Counted from the stretch's first letter, positions 25,586 through 34,407 are shown. The stretch is DNA of 35,627 nt from Gammaproteobacteria bacterium (GCA_012513235.1 JAAZCO010000291.1:1-35627); one strand, 5' to 3'. Notes: generated by a model not told the origin, from the sequence alone. Numbers and translations are program-made.

Positions 25586-26215
25586 TTAACGAACTCGAAT
25601 TCTGGGCGTCGGTGCACCGCGGCGCATACCTTGAAGAAAGCCGTCCAACGGTTGCGGCTCGGCCACTTCAGGTAGCGCATCGTGCTCTGGCGTGTTGTTC
25701 CAGAACTCTTTAAACGACGGGAATAAATCATGGAAAGTGCCGTGATACGGCTCACGTCCTGGCCAGCGCATCTTCATATCACCAATGGGTGGTTTATTCA
25801 GATCAGTGGCATACCAGTAACATGGTAAGCGTCGACGGAAATACCACTGGCCGTCGACCCGCTCATAATCATCCCAATACAGCATTTGCATGATCACCCA
25901 CTCAGCGCCGGTCTCATGCTCATTTTTTGAATACACCACACCAATGGCATGGTCAGCATCGGTAAACTCGATAATATGCTGACCAATATGGTGTGATGTA
26001 CCGGTAAACTGATGACGCAAAGTGTCATCCACCCAAGCTTTAAGCTCAGCTCGACCTGTTTTGCCTTTGCCGACACGGATATCGGGAGCAAACAAGCCAA
26101 CATGCGCATCCAAGTCACGCATATCCAAAGACAGCGAGTACTTGCCCGCCAATTGGCGAATCGCTTCGGTAGACTCCAAGCGGTCAATGCGCGCCAGCAG
26201 TTCATCTTGCTTCAT
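25586..26215 (-). CDS. SnoaL-like protein related to bile-acid 7alpha-dehydratase BaiE
   Basis: 209 residues, with an NTF2-fold core (about 10-140) and a C-terminal extension. The core aligns by eye with BaiE: STEAIRQLAGKYSLSLD gives Y26 and D31, matching the BaiE catalytic Tyr30/Asp35 spacing; SHHIGQH (H75/H76) matches the region of His83; DDYERVDGQWYFRRR matches YEKIDGQWYIKE. BaiE removes the 7alpha-hydroxyl of bile-acid 3-oxo-4-ene CoA esters. Proteobacterial degraders have a similar enzyme (Hsh2 in Sphingobium) for 7-hydroxy bile salts. The third BaiE acid (Asp106) does not clearly align. The extension with PPIGDMKMRWPGREPYH is unlike BaiE. It sits between an Old Yellow Enzyme and SDR genes, as expected for a dehydratase in steroid nucleus processing. 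Confidence 0.72.
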   Translation of the reverse strand: MKQDELLARIDRLESTEAIRQLAGKYSLSLDMRDLDAHVGLFAPDIRVGKGKTGRAELKAWVDDTLRHQFTGTSHHIGQHIIEFTDADHAIGVVYSKNEHETGAEWVIMQMLYWDDYERVDGQWYFRRRLPCYWYATDLNKPPIGDMKMRWPGREPYHGTFHDLFPSFKEFWNNTPEHDALPEVAEPQPLDGFLQGMRRGAPTPRIRVR

Positions 26216-26272
26216 GATTTACAATCTCTATTGCTGAATAAAAATGCTACTCAACTTGCTCACCCGCCTCGA

Positions 26273-27043
26273 TTACTCGAGAACGGTATACAAGTCTGAG
26301 CTGCGACCACCATCCACCGGCAAAGCAGCGCCAGTGATGTACGAAGCCTCATCAGAAGCCAAGAACACCACCGCATTAGCCAGCTCAGTGGCGTGACCGA
26401 CACGCTTCATTGGAATCAGCTTAGCGGTATTTTCACGTGCTTTATCATCACTTAACATGCCAGCCGTACCATCGGTTTCAATAACGCCCGGGATCACTAC
26501 GTTACAACGGATATTTAACGCTGCACCTTCTGACGCAGCTGCACGACTGAAGTTGGTTACCGCAGCTTTTGCTGCTGAATAACCTGACATCCATGAAGTA
26601 CCAAAGGTGCCGCAGATCGAGGACAAGTTAACGATTGAACCACCTGTTTTCTGCATCAATTGCATCGCTTTACGCGTGCCCCAGAAGGTGCCATCGACTG
26701 TAGTCTTAAAGTTGGCATGCCAATCTTCAGTGGTCATATCAGTCAGCGCACCCCAAGTGTAGGCCGCAGCGTTATTGACCATAATGTCGAGTTTGCCGTA
26801 CTCACTGGCAACCGCATCAATAGCACTGACAAAAGCCTGCTCATCGCTGACATCAGCCACTTTATAAGCCGCTTTACCGCCCTGCTTTAGAATGTTTTCT
26901 ACAACGGCTTTCAGTGGTTCTTCACGACGACCAAATACCACTACGGTTGCGCCTTCTTCAGCCATACGTGTGGCTGTTGCTGCACCAATACCCGTACCAC
27001 CACCAGTGACAATCGCCACTTTATTCTTGAGTCTGTTAGTCAT
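26273..27043 (-). CDS. Short-chain dehydrogenase/reductase (256 aa)
   Basis: Normal SDR length. TGGGTGIG (about 13-20), NNAAAY, S in LSSICGTFG and YSAAK; the C-terminal end is ASYITGAALPVDGG, as in FabG-like members. VVVFGRREEP after the second strand has Arg residues where NADP enzymes have them. Twelve bases separate it from the next SDR. A hydroxysteroid dehydrogenase role, acting on a ring hydroxyl, is the likely reading in this context. Which position cannot be told. Confidence 0.9.
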   Translation of the reverse strand: MTNRLKNKVAIVTGGGTGIGAATATRMAEEGATVVVFGRREEPLKAVVENILKQGGKAAYKVADVSDEQAFVSAIDAVASEYGKLDIMVNNAAAYTWGALTDMTTEDWHANFKTTVDGTFWGTRKAMQLMQKTGGSIVNLSSICGTFGTSWMSGYSAAKAAVTNFSRAAASEGAALNIRCNVVIPGVIETDGTAGMLSDDKARENTAKLIPMKRVGHATELANAVVFLASDEASYITGAALPVDGGRSSDLYTVLE

Positions 27044-27054
27044 TTCAATATTCC

Positions 27055-27786
27055 TTAGTAGAACGCCATGCCACCGTTAACGGCGATATTTTGACCGGTG
27101 ATAAAGCTGGCCTCATCACTGCCGAGAAATGCCACCACACGAGCGATTTCTAAAGTGGTACCCAAACGACCCAATGGAATGCCTTGGATCATCGAGTCCA
27201 TCCACTCTTGTGGAATACCCGCCATCATCGGTGTGTCAGTGGCGCCTGGTACTAAGCTGTTCACGCGAATACCGCTCGGTGCGAGTTCACGTGCATTACT
27301 GCGAGTTAAACCCATAATGCCGGCCTTAGAAGCCACGTAATGGCTTGGGCCTTCACCGGTTTGTCCTGCAGTACTGGAGAAGTTAACAATGGCTCCACGG
27401 CCTGCTTTAACCATCAACTTGGCCGCTTCGCGACTGCATAAGAAAGCACCGGTCAAGTTGACGTTAATCACACGCTGCCACGTCTCTAACGATGTTTCGA
27501 GGAAACCATCCACTGAACCAATACCAGCATTGTTGACCAGTAAATCTAGGCGGCCTTGTTCTTTTTCGATGCGCGCCATTAACTCAGCCACAGCTGCTTC
27601 ATTGGTAATATCGCAGACCACTGCATGCGCTTTACCGTCTAAACCTTGCACTGTTTCTTCCAGTGCGGCGGCGTTGACATCCACGGCATATACAATGGCA
27701 CCCTGCTCAACAAAATGCTGCACCATAGTACGGCCCATGCCTTGTCCAGCGCCGGTGACAACGCTGATTTTATTATTCAGTTTCAT
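27055..27786 (-). CDS. Short-chain dehydrogenase/reductase (243 aa)
   Basis: I chose the ATG at 27,786 (MKLNNKISVVTGAG), which has AGGAA a few bases upstream; an earlier in-frame ATG (27,822) would add a polar tail not seen in SDRs. Motifs: TGAGQGMG, NNAGIGS, S in FSSTAGQTG, YVASK, and ASFITGQNIAVNGG at the end. VYAVDVN after the second strand has an Asp, indicating NAD(H) use, in contrast to the neighbouring SDR. Two SDRs of opposite cofactor preference side by side suggest an oxidation and a reduction of ring hydroxyl or keto groups, for instance epimerisation. Confidence 0.9.
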   Translation of the reverse strand: MKLNNKISVVTGAGQGMGRTMVQHFVEQGAIVYAVDVNAAALEETVQGLDGKAHAVVCDITNEAAVAELMARIEKEQGRLDLLVNNAGIGSVDGFLETSLETWQRVINVNLTGAFLCSREAAKLMVKAGRGAIVNFSSTAGQTGEGPSHYVASKAGIMGLTRSNARELAPSGIRVNSLVPGATDTPMMAGIPQEWMDSMIQGIPLGRLGTTLEIARVVAFLGSDEASFITGQNIAVNGGMAFY

Positions 27787-27858
27787 GGTTGTTCCTGTCT
27801 TGTTCTTAGTGTTATTCATCATCGGGTGACACGCTTACGCCAGCATCGTCTATTAAGA

Positions 27859-29334
27859 CTAACCATTAGTAATCGATGCGGCGCTGAGTCCGGCTTGGCG
27901 ACCAAAAAAGGTCGAATCACCTAAAGACATACCTGAACTATAGCCTTCACCCCAGCGTGGCAAACCACAGGCCGTGCGACCGGCAGCATACAGCCCAGCA
28001 ATCACCTGACCGTCAGCATTCAACACTTCACCCGTGGGCTGAGTCGCCAAACCACCTAAGGTAAAGGCATGCGTCTTAATATCATCTTGACAGTAACTGA
28101 TCGCAGCAAAAGGTGGCGTCTGGAACGGACGTAACCACTCTTCGCTTTTATGGAAATAAGGATCTTTACCTTCAGCCGCATGGCGATTAAATTCAGCGAT
28201 GGTTGCGACCAAAGAGCCGGGCTCTAATTCAAGCTCCTCTTCGATTTCTTCCCACGTTTCACCTACGGCAGCAATATTCATATCCGGCTGAATCAATGGA
28301 CGACCAAAAATATCGTTATCAACTAACAACCAAGCACGGCCATTGGGCTGCTGAATCACATGACGACCCACACGACCGTGGTAAGTATCTTCATTAATAA
28401 AGCGCTGACTGCGCTCATTAATAAAGATACCTTTGACTAATGAATCAGGTGGAAAAAACGGAATAGTGACAAAGAACTCTTGCATATTGAGCGTTGTGGC
28501 ACCAACACTGATCCCCATGCGAATACCTGAGCCATTATCATTACCACCGGTGATCGGATCGCTGTCTAATGCCTGTGGTGCATAACGTTCCAGCATCTCA
28601 GGGTTACCAATAAAGCCACCAGCAGACAAGATCACGCCCTTGTGCGCCTGCACAAATAATTCTTTACCCGCAACGCGTACCACCAGGCCTTTAACGGCAC
28701 CCTCAGTATCGGTAATCAGGCACAATGCACGCGCATCATAGTGTGCATTCACACCAAGCTTAACGGCTTGCTCACACAGTTTTTCCATAAACAACTTGCC
28801 ACCGCCCCAGCCTTTAAACTGCACGGTATGACCACGTGGTGCAGGCTTAGAGTGAGCAGAAAAAGGCCAAGCTTTTTCGTTACCCGACCAAATCAGAGTG
28901 TCGTCGGTGGGTGGTTCAATCCATTTACCGGGTAAATAGGTACCTTTAAACGGTACGCCTTGAGCCTCTAACCAGGTGTAATGATCTGCAGCATGCTCAG
29001 AGTACAGTCCAACTTTTTTCTTATCTGCAGCAGGGCCACCGGACATCATCAAGTAGTTGTGGAGGTCTTCAGTTTTATCTTCAAAGCCATGCTCACGCTG
29101 AATCGCTGTACCGCCGCTACCACCCACATACACTTCGCCACCTGACCAACTGGCACTGCCACCAGGGGCACTGGCTAACTCAAAAATATCAACAGTAGCA
29201 CCCGCGTTGCGCGCTTCAATCGCTGCGCAGCTACCGGCCGCACCGAAACCCACAATCGCAACGTCGGTCACGATATCCCATTGCGGCACGTCAGCAACGG
29301 GTAAAGCACGGCCTGGACTGAATACTTTGCTCAT
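27859..29334 (-). CDS. FAD-dependent 3-ketosteroid dehydrogenase-like flavoprotein
   Basis: 491 residues from the ATG at 29,334, preceded by AGGTG; two upstream codons also allow ATG at 29,343. The N-terminal dinucleotide site is VAIVGFGAAGSCAAIEA, followed by GGSASWSGGEVYVGGSGG. The C-terminal block GLYAAGRTACGLPRWGEGYSSGMSLGDSTFFGRQAG is close to the 3-ketosteroid delta-4-dehydrogenase group of the KstD/fumarate-reductase superfamily; delta-1 enzymes (KstD) end differently, with GPGATIGPAMTFG. I therefore lean to a delta-4 (5alpha or 5beta) dehydrogenase, but delta-1 cannot be excluded. It introduces a ring-A double bond with FAD. It lies just after the terminator at 29.4 kb, so it is probably the first gene of the second minus-strand group. 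Confidence 0.85.
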   Translation of the reverse strand: MSKVFSPGRALPVADVPQWDIVTDVAIVGFGAAGSCAAIEARNAGATVDIFELASAPGGSASWSGGEVYVGGSGGTAIQREHGFEDKTEDLHNYLMMSGGPAADKKKVGLYSEHAADHYTWLEAQGVPFKGTYLPGKWIEPPTDDTLIWSGNEKAWPFSAHSKPAPRGHTVQFKGWGGGKLFMEKLCEQAVKLGVNAHYDARALCLITDTEGAVKGLVVRVAGKELFVQAHKGVILSAGGFIGNPEMLERYAPQALDSDPITGGNDNGSGIRMGISVGATTLNMQEFFVTIPFFPPDSLVKGIFINERSQRFINEDTYHGRVGRHVIQQPNGRAWLLVDNDIFGRPLIQPDMNIAAVGETWEEIEEELELEPGSLVATIAEFNRHAAEGKDPYFHKSEEWLRPFQTPPFAAISYCQDDIKTHAFTLGGLATQPTGEVLNADGQVIAGLYAAGRTACGLPRWGEGYSSGMSLGDSTFFGRQAGLSAASITNG

Positions 29335-29378
29335 ACTATGCACCTATAATTATTATTAAAATCGATATATAGCTCAAT

Positions 29379-29416
29379 AAAAAAGCCGAGCACTGACACA
29401 GTACTCGGCTTTTTTT
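29379..29416. terminator. Strong, bidirectional rho-independent terminator
   Basis: GCCGAGCACTG / CAGTACTCGGC with one mismatch, a 3-nt loop, A6 on one side and T7 on the other, so it works on both strands. It separates the side-chain operon (ending at 29,440) from the nucleus gene group, showing two transcription units. It lies 45 bp upstream of the flavoprotein start, so a promoter for that group must fit between them. Confidence 0.92.
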
Positions 29417-29439
29417 AACTCAATGACACACCTTCAGCA

Positions 29440-30606
29440 CTAGCGCGAACGAGGCAAGCCGAGCCCAAACTGAGCAATCAGCTCACGTTGGATTTCGTTG
29501 GTGCCGCCACCAAAGGTTAAGGTTGGTGCAGCACGCACGTCATACTCCAGCTCACCCATTAAGAAGGCTGCAGCAGAACCACTACGGATCAAACCATTAG
29601 CGCCGACGATCTCAGTCAACATGCGCAAAATCTCAATCACCGACTCTGAACCATACACTTTAGTGATCGAAGCCAAGGCCACATCCATTTTGTCTTGCTC
29701 TAAGTCAGCCGCAATACGGAAGTTGATCAGGCGCATGGCTTCCAGCTTGGTGTAGCACAGGGCTAAATTGCTGCGCACCCAAGCATGATCGGTGGCACGC
29801 TTACCATTTTCATCTTCGGCTTTGGCCCACAAATACACTTTGCGGAACATTCCTACCACGCGATCCGCCCACGAGCCTAAGCCCAGGCGTTCGTGATTGA
29901 GCTGTGCGGTAATTAACTGCCAGCCTTTATTCAGCTCACCGACCAACATATCTTTAGGCACCACGACGTTGTCGTAGTAGGACGCTGCCGTACTGTTACT
30001 GGTGGTCGGAATCACTGTCTGCGAGAAGCCTTCGCTTTTGGTATCGACAATCAGAATCGAAATGCCTTTATGGCGCGCCTCCTCTGGATTAGTGCGTGCC
30101 GCCAACCAAATGTAATCAGCACTATCAGCGCCTGAAGTCCACATCTTGTTGCCATTGACAACAAAGTGATCTTCTTCAACTTTGGCGGAGGTTTTAAGTA
30201 CAGCTAAGTCACTACCGGCACTGGGTTCAGAGTAACCAATGGCAAAATGAATATCACCGCTGGCAATGCCACCGAGGAACTTCTCTTTTTGCGCCTCAGT
30301 ACCGTAAGTCATTAACGCTGGACCCACTGTACTGATAGTCACGAACGGCAAAGGTGCACCGGCAATATTGGCTTCTTCAAAGAAGATCAACTGCTCAGTT
30401 GGGCCATAACCCTGCCCGCCGTACTCTTTTGGCCAACCCACTGCTAACCAGCCGTCTTGCCCCATTTGGCGGACAATCTGACGAAACTGATCACCGCCTT
30501 CAGAACCGCGTAACTCATTACGCAATTCAGGCGTCATTAGATTAGTAAAATAATCGCGTACTTTTATTCGCAGCGCCCGCTGCTCGTCGGTTAGATCAAC
30601 AAACAT
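29440..30606 (-). CDS. Acyl-CoA dehydrogenase, ChsE2/FadE29-like
   Basis: 388 residues. FVDLTDEQRALRIKVRDYFTNLM starts the N-terminal helical domain. GYSEPSAGSDLAVLKTSA and NGNKMWTSGADSADYIWLAARTN are the mid-domain FAD/substrate block, and TLTFGGGTNEIQRELIAQFGLGLPR is the C-terminal end typical of the steroid acyl-CoA dehydrogenase of the FadE29 type. In Actinobacteria, FadE28-FadE29 (ChsE1-ChsE2) form an alpha2beta2 enzyme that desaturates the shortened steroid side-chain CoA. Here the second partner is gene 32,203-33,339, separated by the hydratase and aldolase genes as a unit. The last gene before the 29.4-kb terminator. Confidence 0.9.
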   Translation of the reverse strand: MFVDLTDEQRALRIKVRDYFTNLMTPELRNELRGSEGGDQFRQIVRQMGQDGWLAVGWPKEYGGQGYGPTEQLIFFEEANIAGAPLPFVTISTVGPALMTYGTEAQKEKFLGGIASGDIHFAIGYSEPSAGSDLAVLKTSAKVEEDHFVVNGNKMWTSGADSADYIWLAARTNPEEARHKGISILIVDTKSEGFSQTVIPTTSNSTAASYYDNVVVPKDMLVGELNKGWQLITAQLNHERLGLGSWADRVVGMFRKVYLWAKAEDENGKRATDHAWVRSNLALCYTKLEAMRLINFRIAADLEQDKMDVALASITKVYGSESVIEILRMLTEIVGANGLIRSGSAAAFLMGELEYDVRAAPTLTFGGGTNEIQRELIAQFGLGLPRSR

Positions 30607-30616
30607 AGTTCGCTCC

Positions 30617-31795
30617 TTACGCTACGCCTAAAATAAGGCCACTCGTGGGTACGCCAGTTCCGGCTGTGACCACCACGTTTTCAACATTATCCACTTGGTT
30701 AACTGCCTGACCACGCACTTGACGCACGCCTTCAGCAACACCATTCATACCGTGGATATAGGCTTCGCCCAGCTGTCCGCCGTGGGTATTGATCGGTAAA
30801 CGACCGCCACGCGCATGATGTCCGGCACGGATAAAGTCTTTAGCACCACCGCGCTCAACAAAACCAAACTCTTCGAGCTGCGGCATCACAAATGGCGTGA
30901 AGTGGTCATAAATGACTGCAGTTTGAATCGCATCAGGACCTAAGCCCGATTGACGGTAAATCTCTTTAGCAACCACACCCATCTCTGGCAAACCAGTGAT
31001 ATCTTCGCGATAGAAGGACGTCATGCTCTGCTGGCCTGCAGCGATACCTTGTGAGGCACCTTTAATAATCACTGGCTTTTGCTGCAGATCACGTGCGCGA
31101 TCCACCGAAGTAATCACCATAGCTACTGCACCGTCTGACTCTTGGCAGCAGTCGAGCAAATGTAATGGCTCACAAATCCAACGTGAGTTCTGGTGATCTT
31201 CCAAGGTGATTGGCTTCTCATAGAAAAACGCTTTGGGGTTAGTCGCAGCAAAATCACGCACGGCCACGGCAATACGACCGAAGTCTTCTGAGGTCGCGCC
31301 ATACTCATGCATATAGCGCTGAGCAAACATACCCACCCACGCCGCTGGCGTGTGGAAACCGTGCGGCATATACCAGCCATAATTGACGTTTTCAAAAATC
31401 GGTGTTGCGCCAAAACCGTAATCACCGGTACCAAAGCGGTACCAAGAACGCTCGTTCATCGCGCGATAAACGACCACGGTTTTAGCCACGCCGGTTGCTA
31501 CAGCCATGGCCGCATGCATCACTGGGCCACAGGCAGCACCACCACCGTGCGGCACTTCAGAGAAGAATTTGACATCCTTACAGCCCAATAAACGTGCAAC
31601 TTCATACTCAGGAACTTTATCGACTGAATAGCTACTAAAGCCATCCACTTCAGACGGATCAATACCTGCATCCGCCAGCGCCTCTAAAATTGCTTCCATG
31701 GCCAGTCTCAGCTCAGTACGGCCTGAGTTCTTGGAAAATTCTGTAGCGCCAAGTCCAACGATCGCCGCTTTACCCGACAAGAATGAATCACTCAT
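30617..31795 (-). CDS. Thiolase-superfamily aldolase, Ltp2/SCP2-like
   Basis: 392 residues with the SCP2-thiolase-like fold: AAIVGLGATEFSKNSGRTELRLAMEAILEAL and GIDPSEVDGFSSYSVD at the start, then GGGAACGPVMHAAMAVATG around the usual active-site region, and INTHGGQLGEAYIHGMNGVAEGVRQVRGQA near the end. Ltp2 of the igr operon performs a retro-aldol cleavage of the steroid side chain and needs the DUF35 domain of ChsH2 as partner; both hydratase and DUF35 genes are adjacent here. Thiolytic activity is unlikely in this group. It lies 10 bp upstream of the acyl-CoA dehydrogenase gene on the minus strand, in one operon. Confidence 0.9.
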   Translation of the reverse strand: MSDSFLSGKAAIVGLGATEFSKNSGRTELRLAMEAILEALADAGIDPSEVDGFSSYSVDKVPEYEVARLLGCKDVKFFSEVPHGGGAACGPVMHAAMAVATGVAKTVVVYRAMNERSWYRFGTGDYGFGATPIFENVNYGWYMPHGFHTPAAWVGMFAQRYMHEYGATSEDFGRIAVAVRDFAATNPKAFFYEKPITLEDHQNSRWICEPLHLLDCCQESDGAVAMVITSVDRARDLQQKPVIIKGASQGIAAGQQSMTSFYREDITGLPEMGVVAKEIYRQSGLGPDAIQTAVIYDHFTPFVMPQLEEFGFVERGGAKDFIRAGHHARGGRLPINTHGGQLGEAYIHGMNGVAEGVRQVRGQAVNQVDNVENVVVTAGTGVPTSGLILGVA

Positions 31796-31814
31796 TGCTC
31801 AAATCTCCCGTAGC

Positions 31815-32234
31815 TCAAGGCAGTACCACAGCAACCGTACCGGCTACGTGATTACCCATTGAATTTTTACCTTTAAAGCTTAAAACCACTGAGCGATTTG
31901 CTTCATCGCGCTCTGTGACTTCACCGGTAAAGGTCATCGTATCGCCAGGATAGTTGGGCGCACCCAGCTTGATTTTCTGACTCTTAAAGGTGGCCAAAGG
32001 ACCAGCCCAATCTTCGATAAAACGCTGCACCAACCCATTGGTAGTGAGGATATTCATAAAGATATGCGGTGAACCTAAGGCTTGTGCTGCTTCCTTATCA
32101 TGGTGGCCTGGAAAGTAATCACGAGTGGCAATAGCTCCACCGTTAATCAAGGTCACAGTGATCGGAATACTAAGCTCTGGTAGCTGATCGCCAACCTTAA
32201 CCTCAGCGATTGTTTTGGTTTTCTTCAAGGTCAT
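31815..32234 (-). CDS. MaoC-like enoyl-CoA hydratase, ChsH1-like
   Basis: 139 residues, one hot-dog domain. RDYFPGHHDKEAAQALGSPHIFMNILTTNGLVQRFIEDWAGP is the block of the ChsH1/Rv3541c type: the HHD and the R-D-Y before it stand in the place of the hydratase active site, and IFMNIL and DWAGP recur in the family. It should hydrate the side-chain enoyl-CoA together with the MaoC domain of the neighbouring fusion protein, as ChsH1-ChsH2 do. It overlaps the upstream acyl-CoA dehydrogenase gene by 32 bp, so it is probably translationally coupled. Confidence 0.88.
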   Translation of the reverse strand: MTLKKTKTIAEVKVGDQLPELSIPITVTLINGGAIATRDYFPGHHDKEAAQALGSPHIFMNILTTNGLVQRFIEDWAGPLATFKSQKIKLGAPNYPGDTMTFTGEVTERDEANRSVVLSFKGKNSMGNHVAGTVAVVLP

Positions 32235-33339
32235 ATTTCCATCCCAATTTATCGTTGTTGGCTAACCAGTTACCCAGACGCTCAAGGCTGCCTGAGGCGC
32301 TTCCTAAAACCATTGACAGGTGACGACTCCAGTATGAGAAGCGGTGAATTGGGTAGGTTAAATCAACCCCAACACCACCGTGCACGTGCTGGGTTTTATG
32401 CCCAACAAAGTGTGCTGCTTCACAACTTAAATACTGCGTCGCTAAAGCTTCTGACGGACTGGCCAGGCCAGCGTCCAAGCGGTAGAGCAGCTGATAGAGC
32501 GAACTGCGTAAGGCTTCAACCGCAATATGGCAATCAGCCATGGTCATTTGTACTGCTTGAAAAGTACCAATGGCACGTCCAAACTGCTCACGCTCTTTCA
32601 GATACTCTGCAGTACGCGCCATTTGCTCAACACTGACACCTAATTGCAGTGAAGACAGTGCAGCAATCGCACGCTGTTCAAGCCATTCAGTCGCCGCCAC
32701 GGGCAAGACATCTGCGCTGCTGACAGTCACTGAATCACACTGCACATCAGCCACAGCCACACCATTGTTAGCCACACCAGCAACCAAGCTCACGCCGGCT
32801 GCTTTAGGGTCCAACAAGACTAAATGCAAACCTGTATCCGCTTGCGCTAACACCAATAAACGATCGGCTTGCGCGCCATACGCCACTGCACCCACTTGGC
32901 CGTGCAGAGTAAAATCAGCACCTGCCGCTTGAAGCTGCAGATCAATACCTAAGCTACTATTTAAACTGGTCATCGCTACAGACAGCAGCAACTCAGCACT
33001 CGCAGCTTGTTCAATCAATGACTTATGTGCGTCACCGGCAAACTCTGCCAAACAGCAGGCCGCCAGTTGGTGCTCCCAAATGGGTACCTGTGCCAGACTT
33101 GCGCCCTGTGCCTGCAACACACAAAACAGCTCAGTCATACCCAGACCGCTGCCGCCAAACTCCTCAGGAATTGCTAGCGCCTGCAAACCGGTTTCAACAC
33201 AGGTCTGCCATACATCGACCATAAACGGCTTCGCCGCTAGGTCATAATCACGCATTTGCTCATCAGAGCAGTTATCACGAAATAAGCCATCGGCCATTTC
33301 TGCAATTGCGCGCTGGTCTTCACTTAATGAAAAATCCAT
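32203..33339 (-). CDS. Acyl-CoA dehydrogenase, ChsE1/FadE28-like
   Basis: 378 residues. MDFSLSEDQRAIAEMADGLFRDNCSDEQMRDYD and LAIPEEFGGSGLGMTELF form the N-terminal part, and HVHGGVGVDLTYPIHRFSYWSRHLS lies near the end. The middle is Ala/Val-rich and less conserved, as in the FadE28 partner subunits, which bind FAD jointly with the other subunit. It should pair with the 29,440-30,606 protein. The end of this gene and the start of the MaoC gene overlap; the MaoC-DUF35 gene lies 13 bp upstream. Confidence 0.88.
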   Translation of the reverse strand: MDFSLSEDQRAIAEMADGLFRDNCSDEQMRDYDLAAKPFMVDVWQTCVETGLQALAIPEEFGGSGLGMTELFCVLQAQGASLAQVPIWEHQLAACCLAEFAGDAHKSLIEQAASAELLLSVAMTSLNSSLGIDLQLQAAGADFTLHGQVGAVAYGAQADRLLVLAQADTGLHLVLLDPKAAGVSLVAGVANNGVAVADVQCDSVTVSSADVLPVAATEWLEQRAIAALSSLQLGVSVEQMARTAEYLKEREQFGRAIGTFQAVQMTMADCHIAVEALRSSLYQLLYRLDAGLASPSEALATQYLSCEAAHFVGHKTQHVHGGVGVDLTYPIHRFSYWSRHLSMVLGSASGSLERLGNWLANNDKLGWKYDLEENQNNR

Positions 33340-33352
33340 ACAGCCCCCTTAA

Positions 33353-34333
33353 TTAAGCAACAGGTCGAAACTGTGGCAAGGTTTGTCGATCATCAAAACG
33401 ATTGAACTCAACCTGCAGTTTCTGGCCAATTTCAAGATCCTTTGGATCAACGCCCACCAGACCTGCGATCAAACGCACACCTTCTTCCAGCTCAATCAGA
33501 CCAATCGGGTTGGGGTGATCAAAAGGCGCAACCTCTGGGTAGTGCATGACCACAAAGGAGTACAACTTGGCTTTACCGCTGGCTTCAATCGAATCCCAGT
33601 CAAAGCTATGGCACTCGATACACACCGGAGCAGGTGGATGACGTAGCGTTTGGCAACTGGTGCAACGCTGAATCAGCAACTTATTCTGCTCACAACCTTC
33701 CCAGAAAAAGCGCGTGTCATCACTGACACCCGGTAATGGGCGCATACGTGCAGGCTTATCATCTTTTGGCTTGGCCGCTTTTTCTTCAGGCTTAGCTGCA
33801 TGCGCAGGCTTAAACTTAAAGACACGGAACATCAACTCGCCGACTTTCTCATCATTGCCACTGTCGCTTTTGGAGTAAAACGGCATCGCTAAGGTAACGA
33901 AAAACCCCGTCCCCAAGCCTGTGGTTTTCTCTTCACTGATCGAGTCCACATGGCTGGTGTAATACAGTGTTTCGCCCAGCGTAATATGACGCTCGAAGCT
34001 CAGCTCAGTATTGACGGCCACCACTGCTGGGTAGCCATAACCTTCAATAACTTTCAAAACTTCAAATGAGTTTTCATCGGTTGAGCCTGGAGCATAATTT
34101 TCATTATCCAAACCACCCATGCACCACACTTGGAGCATCGCTGGGGGCGCAACGATATCGTCAAAGCCAGCCTTTCGGGCAAATGCAGCATCGGTATACA
34201 GCGGGTTATCAACACCCATGATTTCACACCAATGGCGAATCATCGGCGCATTCACTTGATCCCAAGCGTACACGCGACCATATTCACGACCTACAAAGGC
34301 TTCTATTTGTTCTAGTAATTTAGGATCAGCCAA
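33353..34333 (-). CDS. MaoC-DUF35 fusion protein, ChsH2-like
   Basis: 326 residues in two parts. Residues 1-175 form a MaoC-type hot-dog domain (GREYGRVYAWDQVNAPMIRHWCEIMGVDNPLYTD, then APPAMLQVWCMGG). An Ala/Lys/Pro-rich linker (about 178-200) joins it to a DUF35 OB-fold domain with a rubredoxin-like zinc ribbon, C-x2-C (CTSC) and C-x2-C (CIEC). This is the domain order of ChsH2 (Rv3542c), where the hot-dog part forms the hydratase with ChsH1 and the DUF35 part activates the Ltp2 aldolase. All three partners are within 4 kb here. The MaoC part keeps H and D-N-P-L-Y near the expected active site, but the catalytic share between the two subunits is not visible. Confidence 0.92.
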   Translation of the reverse strand: MADPKLLEQIEAFVGREYGRVYAWDQVNAPMIRHWCEIMGVDNPLYTDAAFARKAGFDDIVAPPAMLQVWCMGGLDNENYAPGSTDENSFEVLKVIEGYGYPAVVAVNTELSFERHITLGETLYYTSHVDSISEEKTTGLGTGFFVTLAMPFYSKSDSGNDEKVGELMFRVFKFKPAHAAKPEEKAAKPKDDKPARMRPLPGVSDDTRFFWEGCEQNKLLIQRCTSCQTLRHPPAPVCIECHSFDWDSIEASGKAKLYSFVVMHYPEVAPFDHPNPIGLIELEEGVRLIAGLVGVDPKDLEIGQKLQVEFNRFDDRQTLPQFRPVA

Positions 34334-34407
34334 TTTCGTCTCCTGATGATGTTCAGTGACAGCAGCGCTTTAATTATTAAAAGCTACGACTGTCGAGTTT
34401 ATTCAGC

